From assembly GCF_023101685.1 (NCBI RefSeq), contig NZ_CP082164.1, positions 3,410,001 through 3,474,000 on the forward strand: DNA of 64,000 bases, written 5' to 3'. The notes below the pieces were generated by a model, which did not search any database, was not told the origin of the DNA, and worked only from the letters and a program-made list of their open reading frames with translations. Positions 34,267-41,963 of this stretch are shown piece after piece. The stretch's first letter is position 1. Every line of letters starts with the position of its first letter. The stretch is from Bradyrhizobium sp. 186 (lineage in GTDB: Bacteria; Pseudomonadota; Alphaproteobacteria; Rhizobiales; Xanthobacteraceae). Made by a program: the position numbers and the translations under genes.

Positions 34267-35550
34267 TCACCACCCAAGCAATTCCGGCTTGCGCGGCAGC
34301 TCGACGGTCTTGACCTTCTCGAGCTTGATCGTGCCCTTGGCCATGAGGTCGTTGAGGTCGCCGTCGGTCGCGCCTGCGATCTTGGTGCGATAGAGGTCGA
34401 CCTTCAGCGTGCCGCGGTGGTCCTTGTCGGTCCAGGTCGAGGGACTGCACACGCCTTCCATGCCGGCCGGCACCCAGTCCTTTTTCTGGTAGAAGCCCTT
34501 GGCCACGTTATCGCCGGTGGCGCCGCCGTTCTTGGCGGCCCAGTCGAACGCTTCCTTCATGTAGAGCGCCGAGCAGACGGCCGCGATGTAATGCACGGGG
34601 CGATAGACCTTGCCGGTGGGATCGGACATCTTCGAGATCTCCATCACGGTCTTCATGCCGGGCGCATCGCCGCCCCAACTCACCGCGGTACGCAAGGGGA
34701 AGATCACGCCGTCGGCGGCATCGCCCGCGGTCTTGGCGGCGTTCTCGTCCATGCCCCAGACATTGCCGAGGAACTGGATGTCGACGCCGACGGTCTTGCA
34801 GGCCTTCAGGACGGAGATGTTGGAAGCCGCGGTGTTGCCGAGATAGGCGTAGTTGGCACCCGAGGATTTCAGGCTGAGGCACTGCGCGCTGTAGTCACCC
34901 GGTGCCAGCGCGAACACCAGCGGCGGCAAAACCTCGAAGCCGAGCTCCTGCGCCATGGCTTCGCCGGCGGCCTTCGGCGCGTTCGGATAGGGGTGGTTGG
35001 CGCCCATGTGCACGAATTTCGGCTTGCCGGGCTTGCCCTTGGCCTTCCAGTCGTCGGCCGCCCAGATCAGCATCGCGCGGAGCGAGTCCGAATAGCTCGG
35101 GCCGTAGAAGAAATTGTAGGGCGCGGGTTTGGCCTTGCCGCTGACGCCTTCGGGGTCGGTGAGGGCTGCGGCGTAGGAGCCGGAGATGTCTGGGATCTTG
35201 TCCTGCGCGAGGAAGCCGGTCAGCGCCTCGGTGTCCGCGGTGCCCCAGCCCATGATCGCCGCGACCTTGGAGTCCGGCGCCGACCATTTCTTGTAGAGCG
35301 CGATCGCGCGCGGCACCTGATAGCCGTAATCATTGGTGTCGACGCTGAGCTGCTTGCCGGCGACGCCGCCGTTCTTGTTGACCCAGGCGAAGCTGTCGGC
35401 GACGGCCTGGCCGTAGGGTGTGCCGACGTCGGAGGTGCCGCCGGAATAATCGGCGAGGTGCCCGATCGCGATCTGCGCCTGCGCGCTCGCCGAAAAGGCT
35501 GCGATCGCCAGCGCAAGCGATGCGGTGCTCAAAAGGGATTTTGTCTTCAT
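34267..35550 (-). CDS. periplasmic substrate-binding protein of Liv-type ABC transporter
   Basis: A 427-residue type I periplasmic binding protein. Signal peptide MKTKSLLSTASLALAIAAFS with cleavage after SAQA (about residue 25). The mature part begins with IAIGHLADYSG and contains VAAIMGWGTADTEALTGFLAQDKIPDISGS, typical of the Peripla_BP_6 group that binds branched amino acids, amides or aromatic acids. The ligand cannot be read from sequence; the acyl-CoA ligases in the same cluster point to an organic acid. Confidence 0.9.
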   Translation of the reverse strand: MKTKSLLSTASLALAIAAFSASAQAQIAIGHLADYSGGTSDVGTPYGQAVADSFAWVNKNGGVAGKQLSVDTNDYGYQVPRAIALYKKWSAPDSKVAAIMGWGTADTEALTGFLAQDKIPDISGSYAAALTDPEGVSGKAKPAPYNFFYGPSYSDSLRAMLIWAADDWKAKGKPGKPKFVHMGANHPYPNAPKAAGEAMAQELGFEVLPPLVFALAPGDYSAQCLSLKSSGANYAYLGNTAASNISVLKACKTVGVDIQFLGNVWGMDENAAKTAGDAADGVIFPLRTAVSWGGDAPGMKTVMEISKMSDPTGKVYRPVHYIAAVCSALYMKEAFDWAAKNGGATGDNVAKGFYQKKDWVPAGMEGVCSPSTWTDKDHRGTLKVDLYRTKIAGATDGDLNDLMAKGTIKLEKVKTVELPRKPELLGW

Positions 35551-35596
35551 TGGTTGCCTCCTCCTGTTTATTTGTTGGTTAGCGAGTTGCCCGCGC

Positions 35597-36670
35597 TCAA
35601 TGCGAGAACGGGTAGAGTTTCCAGTAGGCCTTGATCTGCCGCCAGCGATGCGCGAGCCCGTCCGGCTCGAACATCAAAAACGCGATGATGATCACTCCGA
35701 TCGCGATCTCGCGCAGGAAGGTGATATTGTTGTTGAGCGAGAGCGCCTTGTCGATCGCGCCGCCCTTCAAGTAGACGCTGAGAAATTCCATCGATTCCGG
35801 CAGCAACACCACGAAGGCGGTGCCCATCAGCGTGCCCATGATCGAGCCGGTGCCGCCGATGATGATCATGGCCAGGAACAGGATCGAGCGCTCGATGCCA
35901 AAGCCCTCCTGCGACACCACGAGCTGGTAATGCGCATAGAGCGCGCCGGCGATGCCGGCGAAGAACGCGGCCAGCCCAAACGACAGCGTCCGGTATTTGG
36001 TGAGGTTGATGCCCATGATTTCCGCGGAGAGGTAGTGATCGCGGATCGCCACCAGCGCGCGGCCGTCGCGCGTCCGCATCAAATTGGTGACGAGGACGTA
36101 GCTCGCGATCACATAAGCCAGCACGACATAGAAATATTGCTTATCGCCGCGCAAGACAAAGCCGAAGATCGAGAACGGATTGGCGCTGGCCGGCACCGAG
36201 CCGCCGGTGAACCACTCCGCGCGGGAGAAGAAATCGAGCAGGATGTATTGCGCGGCCAGCGTCGCGATGACGAGGTAGAGCCCCTTCAGCCGCGCCGCCG
36301 GAATGCCGAAGATCAGGCCGACCAGCGCGGTGACGACACCCGCGAGCGGGATCGCGAAGAACACCGGAATCGGCGCGTTGTTGGAGATATAGGCCGAGGT
36401 GAAGGCGCCGAGCAGGAAGAAGGCGGCGTGCCCGATCGAGATCTGGCCGGTGAAGCCGACCAGGATGTTCAACCCCAGCGCAGCGATCGAGAAGATACCG
36501 ATCTGTATGAGGATGCTGAGCCAGTATCCGCCAAGGAATTGTGGCGCGAGGCAGAACAGCAGCACGCCGGCGATCGCAAAGTTGCGGCTGGTTGAGGTCG
36601 GAAAGATCGTGGTGTCCGCGGCGTAGGATGTGCGGAAGTCACCAGCAGGGATAAGGGCAGGGCCGGCCAT
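35597..36670 (-). CDS. livM: Liv-type ABC transporter permease (LivM-like)
   Basis: A 357-residue inner-membrane permease with about ten helices. The family signature is LNILVGFTGQISIGHAAFFLLGAFTSAYI, and the coupling region includes GRALVAIRDHYLSAEIMGINLTKYRTLSFGLAAFFAGIAGAL. It lies 3 bp from livH upstream and 46 bp before the binding-protein gene downstream, all on the minus strand. Confidence 0.93.
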   Translation of the reverse strand: MAGPALIPAGDFRTSYAADTTIFPTSTSRNFAIAGVLLFCLAPQFLGGYWLSILIQIGIFSIAALGLNILVGFTGQISIGHAAFFLLGAFTSAYISNNAPIPVFFAIPLAGVVTALVGLIFGIPAARLKGLYLVIATLAAQYILLDFFSRAEWFTGGSVPASANPFSIFGFVLRGDKQYFYVVLAYVIASYVLVTNLMRTRDGRALVAIRDHYLSAEIMGINLTKYRTLSFGLAAFFAGIAGALYAHYQLVVSQEGFGIERSILFLAMIIIGGTGSIMGTLMGTAFVVLLPESMEFLSVYLKGGAIDKALSLNNNITFLREIAIGVIIIAFLMFEPDGLAHRWRQIKAYWKLYPFSH

Positions 36671-36673
36671 GGG

Positions 36674-37567
36674 TCAGATCCGCTCGATGTCGTGGGTGCC
36701 GAACAGGCCATAGGGCTTGATCATCAGCACGATGATGAGGACGTAGAACGGCGCGATCTCGTAGAGATTGCCCCAGTGCAGATACTCGCTGTCGACATAT
36801 TGCGCGATGTTTTCGAGCAAGCCGATGATGATGCCGCCGAGCACGGCGCCGCCGACGGAATCGAGCCCGCCGAGGATCGCCGCCGGAAACACCTTGATGC
36901 CGTAAGCCGCAAGGCCTGACGACACGCCGTTCACCACGGCGACCACGACGCCCGCGACCGCCGACACCGTCGCCGAGATCGCCCAGGCCATCGCGAACAC
37001 GCTCTTCACGGAGATGCCGAGCGACTGCGCCACCTGCTGGTTGAACGCGGTGGCGCGCATCGCAAGGCCGTACTTGGAGGCGCGGAAGAACCAGGCCATG
37101 CCGATCATCATGGCGACCGACACCACGAGGCTCATGACATAGACGGTCTGGATTTGGAGCCCGAACAGGCTGAGCGACTGGCTCTCGAACACCCGTGGGA
37201 ACGGCTGCGGATTGACGCCGAACATCCATTTCAGCGTGGCCTGGAGCACGGTCGAGAGGCCGATCGTCACCATGATCACCGAAATGATGGGTTCACCGAT
37301 CATCGGCCTCAGGATCAGCACCTGGATCGCGATGCCGAACACGAACATGAACACGAGCGTCATCGGCATGCCGATCCAGAACGGCACCTGGTATTTCGCG
37401 AGCAAGGTCCAGCACACCCAGGCGCCGACCAGCAACAGCTCGCCCTGCGCGAAATTGACGACCTGGGTGGCCTTGTAGATCAGCACAAACGACATCGCGA
37501 CCACGCCATAAAGCGTGCCGACCACGAGGCCGTTGACCAGGAGCTGGATGAGGAAGGCGGTGTTCAT
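36674..37567 (-). CDS. livH: Liv-type ABC transporter permease (LivH-like)
   Basis: A 297-residue permease. The N-terminal LLVNGLVVGTLYGVVAMSFVLIYKATQVVNFAQGELLLVGA is the standard LivH start, and GISVKSVFAMAWAISATVSAVAGVV the coupling loop. ATG at 37567 fits the family; the frame extends upstream only into the repeat next to the DUF559 gene. The insertion of that repeat/nuclease unit separates livH from the acyl-CoA synthetase gene of the same operon. Confidence 0.93.
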   Translation of the reverse strand: MNTAFLIQLLVNGLVVGTLYGVVAMSFVLIYKATQVVNFAQGELLLVGAWVCWTLLAKYQVPFWIGMPMTLVFMFVFGIAIQVLILRPMIGEPIISVIMVTIGLSTVLQATLKWMFGVNPQPFPRVFESQSLSLFGLQIQTVYVMSLVVSVAMMIGMAWFFRASKYGLAMRATAFNQQVAQSLGISVKSVFAMAWAISATVSAVAGVVVAVVNGVSSGLAAYGIKVFPAAILGGLDSVGGAVLGGIIIGLLENIAQYVDSEYLHWGNLYEIAPFYVLIIVLMIKPYGLFGTHDIERI

Positions 37568-37580
37568 GTGATATGCTGTC

Positions 37581-37650
37581 CTTCGCCTCTCCCCGCCTGC
37601 GGGGAGAGGCCGACGCGCGGAACGCGCGGCGGGTGAGGGGGAGTCTCCGC
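37581..37650. repeat. left inverted repeat framing the DUF559 gene
   Basis: A 70-bp repeat made of a hairpin (CCTCTCCCCGC CTGC GGGGAGAGG pattern at 37586-37609), a variable core and the tail GGTGAGGGGGAGTCTCCGC. Its reverse complement recurs at 37987-38055 with changes almost only in the core. It ends at the base before the DUF559 start codon. Confidence 0.8.
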
Positions 37651-38016
37651 ATGCGCGGTGCTGATGAGTCCAAGACCGAACGCGCCAGAGGCCTGCGGGC
37701 CGCATCGACGGACGCGGAGGGAACGCTCTGGTATCGCCTGCGCGCCCGCAGGCTGAATGGCTACAAGTTCATCCGACAAGAACCGATCGGGCCGTACACC
37801 GTAGATTTCATTTGCCGCGAAGCCCGCCTGATCATTGAGGTGGATGGTGGGCAGCATGCAGACAGCCCGCGTGACGCCGTTCGCGACAAATGGCTGGCCG
37901 ACTGCAACTATCGCATCTTGCGCTTCTGGAACAACGATGTGTCCCGCAATTTGGCCGGCGTCCTCGAGACGATCGTCACCGCCCTCGCGGAGACTCCCCC
38001 TCACCCGGATCGCTGA
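37651..38016 (+). CDS. DUF559 (Vsr-like) endonuclease-family protein
   Basis: A 121-residue protein of the DUF559 family, related to very-short-patch repair and PD-(D/E)XK nucleases. Conserved parts are STDAEGTLWYRLRARRLNGYKFIRQEPIGPYTVDFICREARLIIEVDGGQHAD (active-site D and E in VDF and IEVDG) and YRILRFWNNDVSRN. ATG at 37651 follows directly after the left inverted repeat, which supplies GGGGGAG as ribosome site 7 bases upstream; the C-terminus (ETPPHPDR) is encoded by the right repeat. Orientation is opposite to the liv operon around it. Confidence 0.85.
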   Translation: MRGADESKTERARGLRAASTDAEGTLWYRLRARRLNGYKFIRQEPIGPYTVDFICREARLIIEVDGGQHADSPRDAVRDKWLADCNYRILRFWNNDVSRNLAGVLETIVTALAETPPHPDR

Positions 38017-38055
38017 CGCGCTCCGGCCTCTCCCCGCAAGCGGGGAGAGGCGAAG
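37987..38055. repeat. right inverted repeat framing the DUF559 gene
   Basis: A 69-bp copy, in reverse orientation, of the repeat at 37581-37650: GCGGAGACTCCCCCTCACCC at the inner side, then a variable core and a CCTCTCCCCGCAAGCGGGGAGAGG hairpin outside. The DUF559 stop codon lies inside it. Confidence 0.8.
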
Positions 38056-38078
38056 GGCAGCGGTGCGCTCTCCCGACG

Positions 38079-40010
38079 TCACTCCGCTGCCTCCGCCATG
38101 TGGTCGCGTCCGCCGAGATCCACCACCCGCAGCCTGGTGCGCACCCGCTGCGTGGTGCCGTCCTGGAAGCGGATCACGGTGTCGACGGGGATGTCGGCGT
38201 CGCCGCGGTAGATGGCGTCGATGATGCCTTCGTATTTCTCGTTGATGACGCTGCGGCGCACTTTTCGGGTGCGGGTGAGCTCGCCGTCGTCGGCGTCCAG
38301 CTCCTTGTAGAGCAGCAGGAAGCGCGAGATGCGCTGCGCCGGCGGCAGCGTGGCGTTGACGGTCTCGACCTCCTTGCGGAGCAGCGCATAGACCTCGGGC
38401 CGCGAGGCGAGGTCGCTGTAGGTCGTGAACGAGAGCCGGTTCTTCTCCGCCCATTTCGAGATGATGGAATAGCGGATGCAGATCATCGCTGCGAGCGCGT
38501 CGCGGCCGGCGCCGAGCACCACGGCTTCCGCGATATAGGGCGAGAATTTCAGCTTGTTCTCGATGAACTGCGGCGAGAAGCGCTCGCCGCGCGAGGTCTC
38601 GGCGAGGTCCTTGATACGGTCGATGACCACGAGCTGCTTGTTGTCGTTGAAATAGCCGGCGTCACCGGACAGCATCCAGCCGTCCCTGATGTCGGCAACG
38701 CTCGCCTCCGGGTTCTTGTAATAGCCGAGGAACATGTTGGGATGCCGCACCACGATCTGTCCGACACCGTGGACGTCGGCATTGTCGATGCGGATCTCGA
38801 CGCTGTCGGCCATCGGCACGCCGGTGGTGTCAGGATCGACCTTGCCCTCGGGATGCAGCGTGTAGGCGCCGAGCAGCTCGGTTTGGCCGTAGAGCGTGCG
38901 TAGCGGAACGCCCATGGCCTGGAAGAACTTGAAGGTGTCGGGGCCAAGCGCGGCGCCCCCGGTAGCCGCCGAGCGCAGGCGGGTGAAGCCGAGGCGGTCG
39001 CGCAGCGCACGGAACAGGATCGCATCGGCAAGGCCGGAGCGCTTGCCTTGTTCGAGCGCGGCAAGGCCCGTCTTCATGCCCACATCGAACAGGCGCTGCT
39101 TGAACGGCGTTGCGTCCATCACCTTGGCCCGGACGTCGGCGGCGATGGATTCCCATACGCGTGGCGCAAAGAGCACGAACGTCGGCGCGATCTCGCGCAG
39201 GTCGTTCATCATGGTGTCGGGCTCTTCGACGAAGTTGATCTTCATCCGGCACAGCAGCCCTTTGCCGAGCACATAGACCTGCTCCATGATCCAGGGGAGC
39301 GGTAGCACCGAGACATATTCGTCGTCCGGCCCCTTCGGATCGAAGGCAAGATAGGTGGCGCAATGGCTGAGCACGCGGCCAGCGGCGAGCATCGCGAGTT
39401 TTGGATGCGAGGTGGTGCCCGACGTGGTGCAGAGGATCGCGACGTCTTCGCCTTTGGTGGCATCCACCAGCCGGTCGTAAAGCTCCGGTTCGCGTGCGGC
39501 CCGTGCTCGGCCGAGCTCGGCGAATTTTTCCGCCGACATCAGCCGCGGATCGTCATATTTCCGCATGCCGCGCGGATCGGAATAGATGATGTGCTTCAGT
39601 CTCGGCACGCGCTCGGCAAGCACAAGCAGCTTGTCGACCTGCTCCTCGTCCTCGGCGAAGACGAGCTGCGCTTCGCCATAATTGAGGAGGTAGGAGGCTT
39701 CCTCGTCGAGCACGTCGCGATAGAGCCCGAGGCTCAATCCGCTGATCGCGTGGGTGGCGACTTCGGCCGCGACCCAGTCCGGCCGGTTGTCGCCGATGAT
39801 GCCGATGACGTCGCTGCGGCCCAAGCCCAACTCGATGAGGCCCAGTGCAAAATCACGCACGCGGGTGTGGTAGTCACTCCAGGTGAACGGGCGCCACAGC
39901 CCAAGATCCTTCTCGCGCAGCGCGATCTCGTTGCCGTACTCTTTCGCGTTGAGCCGGAGCATCTTTGGATAGGTATCGGCCTGCGCGACGCGGCCCGCAT
40001 AGTCCATCAT
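38079..40010 (-). CDS. long-chain acyl-CoA synthetase (AMP-forming)
   Basis: A 643-residue adenylate-forming ligase of the long-chain fatty acid-CoA type. The phosphate loop is ILCTTSGTTSHPKLAML, followed by LPLPWIMEQVYVLGKGL, LYGQTELLGAYT (motif II), GWMLSGDAGYFNDNKQLVVIDRIKDL (motif with the ribose-binding D) and the C-terminal lid. Its start overlaps the livG stop by four bases, so it is part of the transporter operon and probably activates the imported acid. Members of this group serve medium- or long-chain and aromatic acids. Confidence 0.9.
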   Translation of the reverse strand: MMDYAGRVAQADTYPKMLRLNAKEYGNEIALREKDLGLWRPFTWSDYHTRVRDFALGLIELGLGRSDVIGIIGDNRPDWVAAEVATHAISGLSLGLYRDVLDEEASYLLNYGEAQLVFAEDEEQVDKLLVLAERVPRLKHIIYSDPRGMRKYDDPRLMSAEKFAELGRARAAREPELYDRLVDATKGEDVAILCTTSGTTSHPKLAMLAAGRVLSHCATYLAFDPKGPDDEYVSVLPLPWIMEQVYVLGKGLLCRMKINFVEEPDTMMNDLREIAPTFVLFAPRVWESIAADVRAKVMDATPFKQRLFDVGMKTGLAALEQGKRSGLADAILFRALRDRLGFTRLRSAATGGAALGPDTFKFFQAMGVPLRTLYGQTELLGAYTLHPEGKVDPDTTGVPMADSVEIRIDNADVHGVGQIVVRHPNMFLGYYKNPEASVADIRDGWMLSGDAGYFNDNKQLVVIDRIKDLAETSRGERFSPQFIENKLKFSPYIAEAVVLGAGRDALAAMICIRYSIISKWAEKNRLSFTTYSDLASRPEVYALLRKEVETVNATLPPAQRISRFLLLYKELDADDGELTRTRKVRRSVINEKYEGIIDAIYRGDADIPVDTVIRFQDGTTQRVRTRLRVVDLGGRDHMAEAAE

Positions 40011-40831
40011 GCCGCGCTCTCCTGCGCCGGCGGCGCATCGTCGGGATCGACCAGCACCTCGTCCTCCTCGCCGAGATAGGCGCGCCTGACATGGGGGTCG
40101 GCGAGCACGGCGGCCGGATCGCCCTCGGCGATCTTGCGGCCGAAATCCAGCACCATGACGCGATGGGAGATATCCATCACTACGCCCATGTCGTGCTCGA
40201 TCATCACCACCGTCATCCCGAACTCCTCGTTGAGATCGACGATGTAGCGGGCCATGTCCTCCTTCTCCTCGAAGTTCATGCCGGCCATCGGCTCGTCGAG
40301 GAGAATGAGGCGGGGCTCCAACGCCATGGCGCGTGCGAGCTCCACGCGCTTGCGCAGGCCGTAGGAGAGGGTGCCGGCTTGCGCTTTTCGCACCGACTGG
40401 AGGTCGAGGAAGTCGATGATTTCTTCCACCTTGCGGCGATGCTCGAGCTCTTCCTTGCGCGCACCGGTGAGCCAGTACAGCGAGCCCGTGAAAAAATTGT
40501 TCTTCAGGAGGTGATGGCGGCCGACCATGATGTTGTCGAGCACGCTCATGTGGTGGAACAGCGCGAGGTTCTGGAAGGTGCGGCCGATGCCGAGCGAGGC
40601 CCGCGCATTCGGCGTCAATCCGGTGATGTCGCGGCCCTGGTAGAACAGCTGGCCTTCGGTTGGCTTGTAGCGGCCGGAAATACAGTTCACGATCGAGGTC
40701 TTGCCGGCGCCGTTGGGGCCGATGATCGAGAACAGCTCGCCCTCCTTGATGGCGAAGCCGACATCGGTCAGCGCACGAACGCCGCCGAACCGCAGGGACA
40801 CGCCGCGCACTTCAAGACTGGTAGCCACCAA
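40007..40831 (-). CDS. livG: Liv-type ABC transporter ATP-binding protein (LivG-like)
   Basis: A 274-residue ABC ATPase. Walker A GPNGAGKTS (about residues 38-46), Q-loop region IGRTFQNLALFHHMSVLDNIMVGRH, signature LSYGLRKRVELARAM and Walker B LILLDEPMAGMN. The C-terminus is a little longer than usual. First gene of the leftward operon livG - acyl-CoA synthetase - [DUF559 insert] - livH - livM - binding protein - livF. Confidence 0.93.
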   Translation of the reverse strand: MVATSLEVRGVSLRFGGVRALTDVGFAIKEGELFSIIGPNGAGKTSIVNCISGRYKPTEGQLFYQGRDITGLTPNARASLGIGRTFQNLALFHHMSVLDNIMVGRHHLLKNNFFTGSLYWLTGARKEELEHRRKVEEIIDFLDLQSVRKAQAGTLSYGLRKRVELARAMALEPRLILLDEPMAGMNFEEKEDMARYIVDLNEEFGMTVVMIEHDMGVVMDISHRVMVLDFGRKIAEGDPAAVLADPHVRRAYLGEEDEVLVDPDDAPPAQESAA

Positions 40832-41164
40832 ACAAATCCCTCCCCGGTGATGGCGCTTTCAGTAGCGCTCTTCATCCGTTCCTTTCGGGCGATCCTAGTA
40901 CGGCCGTGCCGGTGAGGCCATGCAGCTATTGGTCTCGACCGGACCGCGCGGCTTTCGTTCCCGTTCGGGATTAAAAGCCGCATTGCCCGAGGTGGTCCTC
41001 AATAGGGGAAAGCGCTATTTTGAAATGTCTTCCGCCTGACAATTCGGCGACAAAGTTTGTTGGGTGGGAGCGGCCTCCATCTTCATCGGATGGCGGTCGA
41101 GGTGGTCGTGTTGCAGTGCAACAAACGGGTGGAGTGACAAGACAATGCGGCTGGCTTCGGGATC
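40832..41164. other. divergent intergenic region, liv operon / crp-like gene
   Basis: About 333 bases between divergent livG and the Crp/Fnr gene; it must contain both promoters. The only clear element is the palindrome at 41109-41123. No small gene is supported. Confidence 0.5.
41109..41123. promoter_or_regulatory. palindromic operator candidate upstream of the Crp/Fnr-type regulator
   Basis: TGTTGCA-G-TGCAACA is a perfect 7-1-7 palindrome centred 49 bases before the ATG of the regulator at 41165. It does not match the classical Crp (TGTGA-N6-TCACA) or Fnr (TTGAT-N4-ATCAA) site, but its position suits self-repression or control by another dimeric regulator. Confidence 0.45.
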
Positions 41165-41842
41165 ATGATTTCAGAGGATCAACTGAAGCGCGTCACCGCC
41201 TGGTCGCGCGAGCTCACCGAGCGGGAGATCGAGGTCGCCCGCGGCGGAATCACGGAGCGGTCCTACGGCACCGGCGAGACCGTTTTTATGCGGGGTGACA
41301 AGTTTGATTACTGGGCCGGCATGGTGAGCGGCCTCGCCCGGATGGGCGGGGTCTCGCGCGACGGCAAGCAGACGAGCCTTGCGGGGCTGACCGCTGGCGC
41401 CTGGTTCGGGGAGGGCAGCGTGCTCAAGAACGAGCCGCGCCGCTACGACGTGGTCGCACTTCGCGATAGCCGCGTCGCGCTGATGGAGCGCAGCGCCTTC
41501 ATGTGGCTGTTCGAGAACAGCGTCGGCTTCAACCGCTTCCTGGTCCGCCAGCTCAACGAGCGGCTCGGCCAGTTCATCGGCATGCTCGAGGTCAACCGCA
41601 CGCTGGATGCCACCGCACGCCTCGCCCGCAGCATCGCCTCGCTGTTCAACCCGATCCTCTACCCGGAATCGACCGCGCATCTGGATATCACGCAGGAGGA
41701 GATCGGCGCACTCTCCGGCATGTCCCGGCAAAATGCCAACCGCGCGTTGAACCAGCTGGAGAAGGAGGGGCTGCTGCGGCTCGAATATGGCGGCGTCACC
41801 ATTCTCGATATCGAGCGGCTGCGCGGGTATGGGGAGGAGTGA
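41165..41842 (+). CDS. Crp/Fnr-family transcriptional regulator
   Basis: A 225-residue regulator with an N-terminal cyclic-nucleotide-binding-type beta roll (residues about 15-130: GETVFMRGDKFDYWAGMVSGLARMGG, AGAWFGEGSVLKNEPRRYDVVALRDSRVALM) and a C-terminal winged helix (ITQEEIGALSGMSRQNANRALNQLEKEGLLRLEYGGVTILD). The GEGSVL segment resembles the phosphate-binding cassette but lacks the usual R-x-A following it in Crp, so cAMP binding is uncertain. The FnrL cysteines are absent. Two nucleotidyl cyclase genes lie downstream on the same strand. Confidence 0.87.
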   Translation: MISEDQLKRVTAWSRELTEREIEVARGGITERSYGTGETVFMRGDKFDYWAGMVSGLARMGGVSRDGKQTSLAGLTAGAWFGEGSVLKNEPRRYDVVALRDSRVALMERSAFMWLFENSVGFNRFLVRQLNERLGQFIGMLEVNRTLDATARLARSIASLFNPILYPESTAHLDITQEEIGALSGMSRQNANRALNQLEKEGLLRLEYGGVTILDIERLRGYGEE

Positions 41843-41963
41843 GGCGGCGCTCCGCCGCCGTTAACCAACCACCGCTTGCTCTTCCAGTGTGACGAGCCCA
41901 TGCTTGCCGGGTCCCTGGGCCCATCCGGAGGGTCCAGCAAATCGCGTCATCGCGGCTTTACCC

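Noticed and set aside
34417..35634. Long open frame opposite the periplasmic binding-protein gene (405 codons)
   Set aside because: It mirrors the high-GC codon pattern of the real gene on the other strand, has a composition rich in Gly/Val/Arg/His without domains, and lacks a ribosome site.
37890..38903. Long plus-strand frame over the acyl-CoA synthetase and DUF559 3' part
   Set aside because: Shadow of the real synthetase gene; no recognisable domain and it crosses the inverted repeat.
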